Origin: Rhynchopus euleeides
Lineage: Eukaryota; Euglenozoa; Diplonemea; Diplonemida; Diplonemidae
Length of the DNA stretch: 64,000 nucleotides
Assembly (NCBI GenBank): GCA_963210315.1
Contig: OY723309.1
Coordinates: 744,001 to 808,000 of the forward strand
Direction: 5' to 3'
Position 1 is the first letter of the stretch. Every line of letters begins with the position of its first letter. Below are positions 41,148 to 52,093 of this stretch, piece after piece. The position numbers were made by a program, and so were the translations under genes. A model generated the notes under the pieces. It saw only the letters and a list, made by a program, of their open reading frames with translations. It searched no databases and was not told the DNA's origin.

Positions 41148-42181
41148 ATGGCTGCCCCAAGGACTGCCGAGCGCTTCAGAGTGCGCGACATCGATGTAGA
41201 CAACCTGATGCCTCTCCAATTGGTGAACGGGTACGAGCCGGTGGCACCTAAGGAAGGGTGCGCGTTCCCCGAATGCACCACCGCCCATGATGGGCCGGTT
41301 GCAGGGAACTGTGCGGTGTGTGGCCTCGGGAGTACACCTGTATGGAACAGCTCCTCCCGGAAGGAACGCTGCGGGCGTTCCAGGTGGCCAGGGAGGACGG
41401 GAGGCGTGTGTGCCCCGTCTGCTCTTGGATCCATGAGGGGTCCAAGAGCGAGCCCCGCCCGGAGGCGGGGCTCCTCCCACCAGTGACTGTGCACCCTGAT
41501 GGTGCCGGCCACAATACTGAGGGATGGGGTAACCTGGAGTTCCTGGATGATATGGACTCCCAGAGGCTGAAGGAAGTGATCCTCCTCATGGTGAGGAAGG
41601 TGAACAACCTGGAGGCTGAGCTGCGCCGGGACAGGGCCAGCCGTGATGTGGGTGCCATAGACATCCAGCGGGTCGCCACGTGGACGACTGCTGTGCAGAG
41701 CGACGCCGGCCGGATGATGCTGCGCTCCAAGTGTGCGGTGTCGTTCAACGAGTCGGGCCTGCAGAATGGCGACCCCAACGCTTTCCATGTGCGGGAAGGC
41801 CTCACGGCATTCGACAACCTGGATTTGGGATTCAGGATGTGCCGGGACGGGGCGGCCCCAGACAGCACGGCCATGGAGCTGTTGCATAAAAATGTAGTGA
41901 CCCTCCAAGCCATCAAACTGGGTGCGCTCGGTTTGGGGGCTAGGAGGCACTACGAGGACAAGGCCAAGCGCATGGCTTGGACCAAGTTCTCTGCGGAATG
42001 GCAGATTCGAATTGAAGGAGACGCACGGGCAGTCGCAGCGAACGACCTGAAGGCAAAGGAGGCAAAGGAGGCGAAGCCTGCACCCCCGCCGCCCCACCAT
42101 CAACACCGCAGCAACCCCTACCCGCAGAGGCGCCCCATCCAGCTGTTCAACAACAGGGGCCCTCGGCAGGCGGGAAAGTGA
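41148..42181 (+). pseudogene. Gag-like ORF with a frameshift near 41320-41340
   Basis: ATG 41148 (MAAPRTAERFRVRDIDVDNL) lies 57 bases after the terminal repeat. It encodes a Cys pattern CAFPECTTAHDG...CAVCG. Coding-like sequence then moves to the -1 frame (EYTCMEQLLPEGTLRAFQVA, VCPVCSWIHEGS, a likely coiled coil KEVILLMVRKVNNLEAELRR) and ends at TGA 42181 with a Pro/His/Arg-rich tail. Position and basic tail fit a gag-type nucleic-acid-binding protein. The shift may be a mutation or a programmed -1 event; nothing seen decides it. Confidence 0.6.
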
Positions 42182-42269
42182 CAGCCGCCTGTGCCTCCCT
42201 CCTTGTTCCTCCCTCCCCTCCCCTCAACCCCTCCCCCCACCCCCCCAACTCCATCCCCCCGCCCCGTGC

Positions 42270-43208
42270 ATGACTCCAATCCTGGCAAACCCTCCCCCCC
42301 CTCCCCCTGTGTACGAGCAGTGGCGGCCGGTCTTCGACCGTATCAAGTCGCGAAAGAAAGAAGGGATCGAACCGGACGCGATCGAGGATCTGAAGGACCT
42401 GACGTTGAAGAGGATACGCAGCGCATACGCCTCCCCTCAGCCTTTCCTCTCGGTGCTGAAGAGGGCGGATGCCTTTCGGAGCACCCTTCAGGCCCACGAT
42501 CCCACCATTGGCAACGACATGGCGTATCTGATGTGGGTGGAATGGAAGATGCAACAGGGCCACTTCCAGGCCTCGTCAGCAAATCAAGCAATTACGTTCT
42601 ACAGAATGGCACGGGTGGGTCAGGTGTCGGCGTACACGAAGGGCCTGAGCCCCCTGTTCAAAGAGTTCGACCGGCTGGAGGCCAAGCGGGCAGCGACACC
42701 CCCGGTGGCTACCATCCTCAGTGCAGCGAGGTCGGGCCAGACAGTCGATCATCACGCCCTGCTGCTTCAGGTCAGTATCGGTGCACGGTTTGTGGACCTG
42801 GTCCGGCTTCGGGCGAAGCATGTGCGGGTGCAGGGGGAGAGGATCGTGATCACCCTGGCGGGCGGCAAGACAGATCGCAAGTCCCTCGGACAAACACTGA
42901 GCTTTCCCCGATCGGCGGAGGTGGCGAGCAGTCTCCTCAACAGGGTGGGAAGCACGACCCCCGAGGGCTACGTGTTCCCCGAGTTGGAGTACCGGACATA
43001 CCTCAGCTTTACGAAGACCCACCTCGGGGTGACGCCCCACCTCGTACGACACGCCACCCTCTCCCACACGGCAGAGATAGCAGGAGAACAGGCAGCCCAG
43101 GCCCTGGGCCGCCATCGCAACGTGGAGACAACCCGGCAGTACACGGATCGAACCACGTGGGGCTCAACGGTGGTGTCAGCGGGGGCGACGGAGTGGCTGT
43201 CACGCTGA
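42270..43208 (+). CDS. Tyrosine recombinase of the retroelement
   Basis: 312 residues, ATG 42270 to TGA 43208. The C-terminal half has the catalytic landmarks of the tyrosine recombinase family: Arg in GARFVDLVRLRAKH (about residue 172), His-x-x-Arg in PHLVRHATLSH (about 257), and RHRNVETTRQYTDR with the nucleophile Tyr near 291. It would integrate a circular DNA copy, in place of the DDE integrase of LTR elements. The frame is intact. It follows gag by about 90 bases and overlaps the open RT frame. Confidence 0.88.
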   Translation: MTPILANPPPPPPVYEQWRPVFDRIKSRKKEGIEPDAIEDLKDLTLKRIRSAYASPQPFLSVLKRADAFRSTLQAHDPTIGNDMAYLMWVEWKMQQGHFQASSANQAITFYRMARVGQVSAYTKGLSPLFKEFDRLEAKRAATPPVATILSAARSGQTVDHHALLLQVSIGARFVDLVRLRAKHVRVQGERIVITLAGGKTDRKSLGQTLSFPRSAEVASSLLNRVGSTTPEGYVFPELEYRTYLSFTKTHLGVTPHLVRHATLSHTAEIAGEQAAQALGRHRNVETTRQYTDRTTWGSTVVSAGATEWLSR

Positions 43209-44554
43209 CCCGGCTGCTCCGGGGGTACGACTATGCGGCGGCCTGGTTTGATTCGACTAGCGGCACGCGCGCTCCAAAAGCATGTTATGATGGCCAGATC
43301 AGCCCTGCACCCTCGGACCCCATCGATACCTCGACCCTCCTCGCTGACTTCCCCGAACTAGCCCGACACTTCCGATGTATCTCCCCAGACTTTCTGAAGC
43401 AGCATGCAACGGAACAGAGTGGTAGGATGCGGGGCCCCACGAACGCACTCCTCACGCCCCTGGTGCCGGACCTTCTGAACGGGCACATCGCCGAACCAGC
43501 GCCTCGACAGGATTCTAAAGCCTCACCGAGGCCCCTCTACTCGGGGGCATTCACCGTCGCAAAGAAGCGGGTGGGTTTCCTGCGCTTTATCCTGAGTTGC
43601 AAGCAGCTGAACCTGTGTCTGGCGTCTGTGTCCCTGCCTCCGTGCCACCTCCCGTCCTACGCCGAGATCATCGACACCATGATGCGCAACACCCTTTTCT
43701 GCGACTTTGACTTTGCCAATTTTTTTTTCCAGCTGGAGCTCCCTGCTGAGTCACGACGGTTCTTCTCCTTCAGGGCGGGAAACAAGGTTTTGCGCATGCG
43801 TCGCCTGGCCATGGGCTACACGGGCAGTCCCCAACTAGCACAGGCAACATCGGTAACGCTGGCGGGGGCTGCTGCGGGTGGGGTGGACCACATCACATGG
43901 GTAGACAACGTGCTGTTCGCCTCCACATCTGCGGCGCTGTTGCAACGAGCTGCGGAGTCGTTCCGGGCCCTGTGGGGGCGGTATCGGGTGATCATCGGCG
44001 ACACTACCCCAATACGCAGTCGGGGGGAATTCCTCGGCATGGAGCTTGACCTGCGGGACAAATGCTGGAGACTGGCCCCTGCGTGGGTCGAGAAGGTGCG
44101 TGATGCTGCCCGCGAACTGGATGTGGAGGGTCACCTCCCAATGCGGCTGTGGTGGCGGCTGTGCGGCTGCCTGGTCTGGAGGGCACATGTACTCAAACTC
44201 CGGTTGGCGCACCTCACAACGATCCTTCGTTGGATGTCTGACACGGCGAGAGCCGGGCGAGCAGAGACGGGCGAGATGACCGGCGGTTTCTGGGATGCTC
44301 CGGTGCTCCTCCCTATCGAATGCAGGCAAGTCATGAGGACCGAGCTGGCAACGCTTGAGCTGAACGAGTGGCGGATGTGGCAGCCCCCTCTGACCAGGCA
44401 GGTCGCAGTTTTTTCGGATGCCAGCAGCTCCGGGTGGGGATGTGTGGTCGACAATCATGGTTTCTACGGGCCGTTCCCGCCTGATGTGGCCGGCCTCCCC
44501 ATATATCACAAGGAACTGCCCCCCGGGGGGAGATGGGATGCCGCGTGCCCCTGA
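43209..44554 (+). CDS. Reverse transcriptase with truncated RNase H
   Basis: The frame is open from 42182 but recognisable protein begins near 43209. RT motifs in order: LFCDFDFANFFFQLEL (motif A), AMGYTGSPQLAQAT (motif B), ITWVDNVLFAS (motif C, with V-D-N in place of the usual Y-x-D-D), GEFLGMELDL. RNase H starts at VAVFSDASSSGWGCV and YHKEL supplies the Glu, but TGA at 44552 removes the later acidic and His residues. The frame matches the 3' part of gag and is -1 to the recombinase, so expression may need a shift or internal start. Confidence 0.82.
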
Positions 44555-45378
44555 GAAGCACGGTGCCTACGGACCCAAGCGAAGTGCAGACGCTGCCACC
44601 GACCGGGGGTGCCCCGACTGCCTGCGGGGACCAGAGGAAACGCAAGTCCGGAACGATGCCTCCTGATGGGGCTCTTCCACTGGAGAAACGGCGTGCTGTC
44701 GGATCGGGGTGAGTCTCCCTGAGGGGTTCTCCCGTTTAGCGTGATGGGTCGTCGGTGCACGGGTGCAGCCCCATGAGGGGGTCTCCCGCCAAGCGGTTGA
44801 GTTGCTGTTGGTCCCTGAGTGATGCCTCCTGAAGGGCTCCTCCAAACGCTGCAAGGATGCCGGCTCCTTGAGAAGACAGCCACGCCACACCGCAGGGTGT
44901 GCCGGTCGATGCGATGCGATGCCCCTGATGGGCCTGGCACCACAGTGGAGTCTCCGGGGGGCTTGCCCTGGTACTCCGGGCAACGCAACACGGTGAAGGT
45001 GTCGAATTTCGCGGCCCTTTGTTTTCCTGCTGCGTTTATAAAAGCCGATGTTCGGCTGAGGACTCTCTCCTCCGCCCCTCGGAGACCCCGATTAGGAACC
45101 TCGTGCCAGGCGTTACAGCCCCAGCGCACTCTCCCATGGAAGGGAGCCGGTGCAACATAGTATTCCCCCGTCCCCCCTCCCAGATTCCCCTGACAGGACC
45201 GGTTATAATGCTGCTGATCAGCCTACCGGGAGAGTAATAACAGAGTGACAAGAAACGAGGCCGTAGTGTGTACGGCTGAGAAACGGGCCAGAGCAAACGG
45301 CAAGGGAGGCAGGGGGGGGGGGTGGGGGGGGGGGGCTCAATAGTGGGCCGCTTGTGCACACGAAGCAGACACCAGGTC
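44555..45378 (+). other. 3' non-coding region of the retroelement
   Basis: No coding signal. Contains a degenerate repeated phrase, roughly every 60-80 bases: CCTGATGGGGCTCTTCC, CCTGAGGGGTTCTCCC, CATGAGGGGGTCTCCC, CCTGAAGGGCTCCTCC, CCTGATGGGCCTGG. Ends in a G-rich run (45312-45335) just before the 3' direct repeat. Confidence 0.5.
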
Positions 45379-45470
45379 TTTTTTGCTATAACCTGCTCAG
45401 GTCACGGTAAAAAAGACTGTTGGCAGCGCACGTATGGACACCCATACACGCACAGGTGCGCACAAACAAA
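45379..45470 (+). repeat. Terminal direct repeat, 3' copy
   Basis: Identical to 40999-41090 over 92 bp. Confidence 0.95.
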
Positions 45471-46098
45471 GAGAGATGGAGGTGGACAGGTGGGGCCAGG
45501 ATTCATGCCAAAATTCGGCAATCAGAGGGGGATGTGCAGTTCTCCGGACACAGAGCCCCAGCCTATTGGGACAACGTAGGCATGCACCGTGAGGCGTAGT
45601 TCGGCAAAAACAAAGGGGTTGATTATGATTCTGAGATTTCTCTCACAAACAGACCAATCCTTATGCCGCTTCGTTTCGAAGCTACAACGGTCAGCGGACA
45701 GACAGGGATGTTTCGTTCTTTGATGTTTATACAAATTTTCCAACAGCTCCCGGCTCATTCTTCGCCGCGGATGTGGTTTGTGTATGCGTGTCCATTCCAG
45801 AACACTGCAGGGACATTCAGACACCCTCTCCGAAGGGCAATTCAATTCAACCCTCTTTTTGTTGTGATTCTGCTTCTTTCGCCGGTTCAACAACAGAAAA
45901 GGTCGACTGGCTGTGCGAAACATTGATCGTGTCCTTGGCACACACCCAGCTTTCTTACCGAGTGCACGGCGCTTGAAAATGCTTGTTCTCCAGCTGTGAT
46001 GAAGTGCCCTATGTGGCACGGGGGAGGGGAGAGGGGAACATCGAACCAAGCCTCGACAATGAAAATTGTCGGAGACAGTTCGCCGCAGCATCACGGGT
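45471..46098. other. Intergenic, no gene seen
   Basis: About 630 bases between the retroelement and element G with no recognised feature. Confidence 0.4.
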
Positions 46099-47277
46099 GG
46101 GGGGGGGGGGGGTAGGGGGGGTCAAATGGGGGTGACAAACACGATTTTTCAAAAAAACCGGCGCAGAGGCCCCAAAGCCCCCGTAAACCCTCCAAACCCC
46201 CCCAGATCGGTCCGGAAACCCATCGAACCCCACTTTTCCACCATTCCGGGCACCTCAGGTGCCCGAATTGGGGTACCTAAATTTTGTGCCACCGTTTGGT
46301 ACCGTACAGTGCCACTGTGTGGGAGGTTGGAAAAGAAAATGCCCCAACACACCACATCTGAGGGTTGCAATGCATGTTGCTTGCCAACCACGTCATCCGG
46401 TGGGTGTCAGGCGCTATGTAGGTGGCATTAGCCAGGTCTTCGATGTGTTCTGGCTTGTATATATACCTCCCTGCCTGCGGCACAGGCACTGCCTTTGTCC
46501 CCCACACCAGCCACAGAGAGCGTATTGTACTCGGTCCACGGTTGCTGATTCATTGTGATGCGTTGTATCCTCGAGTGAACGTCACACACTAGTGGCACCA
46601 CCACCCGCCATCCGAGAGCTGTATTGACTTTGCGCGATTCCGTTGTATTCACCTCGCCACGCATATTGCACCGTTCAGTACCAGTGCTCTTGGGCCAGGC
46701 AAAGTAGACCGCAGCAACTACCAATTCTGGCACAATGGGTACCACGACAGCGCACTTCGTGTGTTCCCGGAATGTACAGCTCGTGTTGCAACAGTCGTTG
46801 TCAACACATCCCGGTTGTGGAGCACTGCTGCACAGGAATCACACGACCATCTGGACTTGTTCCGTACCTACAGGCAGCCTCCCGGTGCATGGTGGCAGGG
46901 AGGTACATATACAAGCCAGAACACATCGAAGACCTGGCTAATGCCACCTACATAGCGCCTGACACCCACCGGATGACGTGGTTGGCAAGCAACATGCATT
47001 GCAACCCTCAGATGTGGTGTGTTGGGGCATTTTCTTTTCCAACCTCCCACACAGTGGCACTGTCCGGTACCAAACGGTGGCACAAAATTTAGGTACCCCA
47101 ATTCGGGCACCTGAGGTGCCCGGAATGGTGGAAAAGTGGGGTTCGATGGGTTTCCGGACCGATCTGGGGGGGTTTGGAGGGTTTACGGGGGCTTTGGGGC
47201 CTCTGCGCCGGTTTTTTGAAAAATCGTGTTTGTCCACGTAAAAGGGTGGCATTTGACCCCCCCTAGGGGGGGGGGGG
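46099..47277. mobile_element. Element G: 1.2-kb foldback element with 370-bp arms
   Basis: Inverted arms at about 46106-46475 and 46894-47272 match nearly base for base (for example GGCACCTCAGGTGCCCGAAT and CGATGTGTTCTGGCTTGTAT). Outer ends are GGGGGGGTCAAATG with CCCCTAGGGG at the right. The 418-bp spacer has no gene. The ends resemble those of element I. Confidence 0.85.
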
Positions 47278-48414
47278 AATAGCAGGGTGCAGGGATGGCC
47301 TTCCCGATCCGGCATTCGTGCAGAGGACAGCCGTCCGGCAGACACAAATGGTGCTGTGTATTTGCTTGAGTGGTCAGATCTCTTCAAAGGGTGGGATGGC
47401 CCCTCTGGTGAGGGGGGGAAAGAGAAAAAGTCATCTGAAATGTTCATTTTCCATTCCTTGCGCTGTTTCCATACAGGTGAGGGCATTCGCTGTCCGGCGA
47501 GCTGTAGGCAAAAAAAAATCGGCGTTTGTCTCGCTGGAGTAGGAGAGAATTCACCAAAAAATAATCGCCTGCTCGGCAACAGACGCGTAGCGAAGATCTC
47601 CAAAGATGAGAAACACGGGGAGCTTCCGAAAACAACCTTCGGGTGCAGAAGAAGACGGGCAGGCAAAAGGGATAGTCGGGCACCAAGAATTATCAACCAA
47701 TAGATTGAGAGAGACGAAGCAGATGGAGGGGGGGGATACAAAGCACAAGAGAAGCAGACCATAAGACGAAGCGCAGTTGATAACTGAGACGATCGACACC
47801 ACCACCACCACCGCACAGGCGGGAAACCGGACAAGGGTCGACCTCAAAACCTGTATTGTCGATACAAAAACCCTCAACATTCACATGATTCGCTTTCCAT
47901 TTGGAATTTGGAGGGGAGAGGCTGCGCCCGAGGCAGTGCCCTTCCCCCAACCACACCACTCGCCACCACCGTCCCTCGAGGAATAACCCGCAGCGCGGCG
48001 CACCGAAGAATAAAATGGTAAGGCGTCGGTTTGTGCCGCCAAACCCGAAAAAAGAAAACAGAGACACGCAAACACGCGTGAGATCATTCTGTAGTAGCGT
48101 GGAGCACACCGAGAGCACCCTGCTGCTTGGCGTGGTCCCTCCCCGCTGATGACACACGTGTAGGTCTGTTTTCGAAGTGTCGCGCTGCGGCAATCCTCTA
48201 GGCTGCCAATACCACCCCTCCACCCCCCTCCCCCCTTTGAAGAAAACAGCTGTGGCGGGGAGGAGGGGGCCGGACAAGCGCGTCATCCCACCCCCCCACC
48301 CCCACCCCACCATGTCTCGCGCACACGCATGTCGCCGGGCTGCGGCAGGATAAAGGAACACCAGAGCAATTCCCGTCGAACCCAAGAGACCGCTCCACCC
48401 GCCTCTTCCTCCCC
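47278..48414. other. Intergenic, no gene seen
   Basis: No convincing coding region. Short frames here are low-complexity. Confidence 0.5.
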
Positions 48415-49173
48415 CTAAACCACATCCATGGAAGGGTCTGCCCTGCGCGGGGTCTGGGATGGGGTCAGATCGCACGACTTCCCCTCAAGCGCAGCTGGGT
48501 CATCTGGCGAGGTTTGTCCTTCGGAACGGACATCCCTGGCAAGCCGGAAGGCAACGGTTTCCGTCACCGCCGCGACACATATGAGATACGGGGCGTATCC
48601 AAGGTCGAGATGCGCGTCGAGCGCACCGCAGGGATCAGGCCCCCGCATGTCTGGCGGCAGGTTTTTGTTCCGGCTTTCGTAAACGTCCTTTGCTTTGGGG
48701 CCCATCTCGAAGGACATTGTGTAGGCAACAATGATGAGGATGAAGAGCGTCAGATATAGGACGGCAGTCACGCTGTGGACGTAAGGCGATGCCGCGGGGC
48801 AGCAGGACAGGGGCCGCTTGAGGACACACTGGCAGCCGAGGGCCTGCATCAGGTGGACGACGAGGGAGATGAAGTGGAGGATAACAGCGATGGTGGCACA
48901 CCCCTGAGCGATATCCAACACCCTGGCCCTGCCTGGGCAGATGTCTGTCTGATCCTTCGGGTGTGTCACCCCCTCGGAGCAGAAGTACACGCCGCAGCCG
49001 ACGCGCTCCACACCTGCTGAGGACGTCGCGTTGTGCCTCCCGGAGAAGCAGCCGTCGTCGCTGGCAACAGCGGCAACCACCATGGCAAACCCGACGATGG
49101 TCACGCCCATCAGCATCGTACCCAGGTTGACGATCCGCGTGTCATCGCCCTCAGCCTGCATCTCCCGCCCCAT
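48415..49173 (-). CDS. Four-TM amastin/claudin-like membrane protein (2)
   Basis: 252 residues, ATG 49173 to TAG 48415. Hydrophobic segments at about 16-37, 88-112, 131-153 and 194-210. The first loop holds GVERVGCGVYFCSEG and later ICPG, close in pattern to VCGVYSCDGC of the gene at 23909. A Cys-rich stretch (CQCVLKRPLSCC) lies between TM2 and TM3, and the tail is hydrophilic. Like its relative it has amastin/claudin topology and is probably a surface or organelle membrane protein. A very good acceptor-like sequence lies 7 nt before the ATG. Confidence 0.65.
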   Translation of the reverse strand: MGREMQAEGDDTRIVNLGTMLMGVTIVGFAMVVAAVASDDGCFSGRHNATSSAGVERVGCGVYFCSEGVTHPKDQTDICPGRARVLDIAQGCATIAVILHFISLVVHLMQALGCQCVLKRPLSCCPAASPYVHSVTAVLYLTLFILIIVAYTMSFEMGPKAKDVYESRNKNLPPDMRGPDPCGALDAHLDLGYAPYLICVAAVTETVAFRLARDVRSEGQTSPDDPAALEGKSCDLTPSQTPRRADPSMDVV

Positions 49174-49180
49174 TGTGTTG

Positions 49181-49199
49181 CTGCAGGGGGGAGGGAGTG
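49181..49199 (-). promoter_or_regulatory. Candidate trans-splice acceptor of four-TM gene 2
   Basis: The minus strand reads CACTCCCTCCCCCCTGCAG, then CAACACA, then ATG. A long pyrimidine tract with a CAG end so close to the start is the best acceptor-like site in the window. Inferred. Confidence 0.45.
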
Positions 49200-50521
49200 G
49201 GTGGTGATGATTTCTTCCGTTGCTACCCCCTTCTCAAAACACCAAAAATGTGGGGGTCCGGGTGGGGTGTGGGGGTGGGGAGGGGCGAGGGCGGGGGAGG
49301 GATTCGAGGGTTGGGGAAAGAACCACAAGGCTCCTCCCTGGCCTGGGTGGGGTAGGCGGCTTGCCGATCCTGCCTGGTGCCTTGGCATGGACACACAACA
49401 GACATGCGCCCCGAGGGGAAACCATGCCGCAGGGGTGGGTGCCAGAAGAGGCAACAGGAAACGAAGCCTTTCATTCACCCGGTGGGAAAGCGGGGGGGGG
49501 GGGTTAAGAGAGAAGGTAAGCTGATCTTCTTTTGGACGCAGAACACCCATTTGTTGGAAACGCATGACCCACTCCTTTTTGTAAACACCACTTCCCCGGG
49601 GGGGGGGGGGGCGATGGAGTGGAGTGAGGTGGTGGGTCGTAAGATCCAACATAAGGCACAGTTGGGGGGGGGGGGGCGCCGGACTGTCAAAAATACAGCA
49701 AAAGAAACAACAGCAAAACAACAAAAAGCTGCTCTCACAGTTTGAACAAGAGCAATTCCCAGTTTGCTAGAGGTGGGCTCACTCAAAGCAGAGGCAAGGA
49801 AACATCATCGTATTACTCCACGGTGTGGAAGTATGACCACAGCGTCCCTCCAACCCAAGGCTAGGGAAATTCGAAGGTTGGCTCACCGGCTGAGGTATTC
49901 AGGGGGGGGTGGAGTGAAGTTGAGTAGCGCGGCGCCACACACCTGCACCGCCAGTCGCCCTTCAGCGCACAATGTTACAGAGAGAGACCGCACAGGGAGA
50001 GTGGAGAGGCAGATACGCTGCGCCAAATCAGCGCCGATTGGCTTGCCTGGGAGATGGCAATGCCAATCAAATCAGAGGTGCGTATGCGCTCTTTAAATAT
50101 GAATTGGACAACAAACCTACAAGGTGTCTTCGCTCAGAAGTGCAGAAAGTGAGACAGTTTGACACGCGCAGTAGAGTGCGGAGTGTGGGGCACAGAGCGG
50201 AAGGTACACACACACACACCCGACAAGTGGTTAGTATTCTTGTTTTGCAGCCGCGCAGAGGGGGGGAGTGCACCGCAGCACCATTTTGTCTCTCTCTCTC
50301 ATGGCAACATCACTGCAGCAGTTTAGAAACAACACTGGGGGGCATCAGCAATTTTTTTGACGCAATTTTTCCTGTGTGTCTCCAAACGCCCCCACCTCCC
50401 CCCACAGCAGCCCCTCCAGCATTTATTCCAGCCCCTGCCGCAGCGCAACGGCAGTGTAAACTGGGCCATGAAAACCGCCACAACAAAAACGGCACACCGG
50501 GTCGCGAAACACCCACCACCC
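49200..50521. other. Intergenic with G-runs
   Basis: No gene seen. G tracts near 49489, 49599 and 49666 (plus strand). Confidence 0.5.
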
Positions 50522-51259
50522 TCACAGGGCTGGGGCAGACTTCCTCGCAACCCTCTTGGGTGGCGGGGGCCCGCTAGGCATCATCCCCACAGGCGTGCCG
50601 TCCTCCCCGACAGGGAAAAGGCACTCCTTGTGCTGCCAGTTGTGGAGCAGCGGCCCGCCAGCAGCGTCTGTTGGGGACCGGACATGGCAGTGGAACACGT
50701 GTGACGCGCAGTACGGCATCTTCACCTTCCCCGGGATCTTCGCACGCGCAGCCGTGATGCGGATGCCTTCGCGGTGCGTCACGACAACGGCAATCCCGCC
50801 AGGAGGCGTGAGACGCGCCACCTGAAGCAGCGAGTTGTCGTAGTCATCCAACGCATTCCCATGCTTGGCCGCAATGGGGTAGTTGCTGAGAGCCCTCTTC
50901 GGACAGTCCAGCTTCAGGGCACCCAAGCCCCGCTCCCTCGCAGCTGCACAGCATTGGTAGAGCCCGTGCACGATGTGCACGGGGGGGCCCCCAATCTCCG
51001 CCCCAACCTCAGCCGCCGTGGTTAGAGTCCTAGAGGATGGGCTGGCGAAGAACGACACATGCTTGTGCGACATCCCATTCCGCTCCAGGAAGGCGCGCAG
51101 CTCAGCCCCAGCCCCGCGGCCCTGCAGGCGGCCCGTGTCAGTCAGAGGTGGGTTGTGCCAGTTGCCAGGTGTCGCCATGCGGCTCCATGCGACCCGATCC
51201 GCCTCGTCGAGGCGCTCCCCGTGCCTCACGAACACAACAGCGAGCTGGCGGGTTGCCAT
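50522..51259 (-). CDS. Histidine-phosphatase (phosphoglycerate-mutase-like) superfamily protein
   Basis: 245 residues from ATG 51259 to TGA 50522. The N-terminal VVFVRHGERLDEAD is the RHG motif with the phosphate-accepting His. SPSSRTLTTAAEVG corresponds to the second Arg motif and VVVTHREGI supplies the C-terminal catalytic His. Length and motif order fit the superfamily, in the branch with RHGER..D spacing (Sts/UBASH3-like and many protist phosphatases) more than the glycolytic enzyme. The Pro/Arg/Lys-rich C-terminus is probably unstructured. Substrate cannot be told from sequence. Confidence 0.87.
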   Translation of the reverse strand: MATRQLAVVFVRHGERLDEADRVAWSRMATPGNWHNPPLTDTGRLQGRGAGAELRAFLERNGMSHKHVSFFASPSSRTLTTAAEVGAEIGGPPVHIVHGLYQCCAAARERGLGALKLDCPKRALSNYPIAAKHGNALDDYDNSLLQVARLTPPGGIAVVVTHREGIRITAARAKIPGKVKMPYCASHVFHCHVRSPTDAAGGPLLHNWQHKECLFPVGEDGTPVGMMPSGPPPPKRVARKSAPAL

Positions 51260-52093
51260 GGCTCTCGGCAGGGCAGGGCGGGGTGCAGAGATGTAGAGGT
51301 GTAGAGGGGGTGTGTGGTGGAGAAGACAAAGCAGAGCAAGGGGAGAGTTGTACCTCCCTTCACTCGGAAAAGGTTGTTTTGCCGAGGGTGGGGGGGGGGG
51401 GGGTGGTGTGGTCGGCTTTGTGTTGGGTGGGGGGGGTGGAGGGGCGGAGAGCGAGAAGCCTGAGGGTAGGGGGTGGAAGTGGTGGTGGTGGTGGTGGTGG
51501 ACAAATATCACACCAGCCCGAAGGAGCGTAGCCTGCTGCAGGTGTTGGGTTGGCTGCTGCAGGTGTTGGGATTGAAAATAGAAGTAGAAGGAAGCACAAG
51601 ACTGATCTCCCTTCACTCAGTGTGTAGGTCAGAGCGTAGCCTGCTGCAGGTGTTAGGGGATGGGGTCGTGCGGGTGGAGCGGGAGGTGCAACTTCACCTC
51701 GAGACACCCCCGTCTGCTTCTGCTTTGGTATTTGAGTTATCCCGGGTTTGCACAGGCAAGGCAAGGAGAGACCCGGGCATTGCCTGTGCGTTCCCGATTT
51801 TTGATCTGGTTTCAGCACCACACAGAGCCGGCTGCTGGTTAGGAGAAGGGGCTAGGTGCCGCTGCACTCACCCGAGGGGTGCTGCGGAGCAGCGCTCTGT
51901 GGTCTGGACTGCAACGAACAGGGTGGGGGTGTGGTAGTGTGGTAGAGTGTGGCGGTGCCTGCAGGCAGCCCTCCGAGAGAAGAAGAAGAGGTGCTGGAGG
52001 GCCCGCCTGCAAGCAGGCACCAGTGGTGGGGACATACGGCACCAGGGGGCGGCACGCACAGAGGCACGGCGGTGTGGGGGTTAAGGCCGGAGG
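51260..52093. other. Intergenic with short internal repeats
   Basis: Contains repeated GAGCGTAGCCTGCTGCAGGT at about 51524 and 51629, with GCTGCTGCAGGTGTTGGG between them. A G13 run lies near 51389. No gene. Confidence 0.5.

Larger units (their letters stand above)
40999..45470 (+). mobile_element. Tyrosine-recombinase retroelement, VIPER/TATE-like
   Basis: A 4.47-kb element bounded by identical 92-bp direct repeats (40999-41090 and 45379-45470). Gene order is gag-like, tyrosine recombinase, then RT with a partial RNase H. Recombinase before RT is the order described for VIPER and TATE elements of kinetoplastids; DIRS and Ngaro place the recombinase last. The element is on the plus strand, opposite to the host genes. 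Identical repeats suggest a recent insertion, although the gag frame is shifted and RNase H is cut short. Confidence 0.85.

Noticed and set aside
47693-48475. 260-codon minus-strand frame before four-TM gene 2
   Set aside because: It overlaps the 3' end of the four-TM gene and reads as low-complexity sequence without any family pattern.
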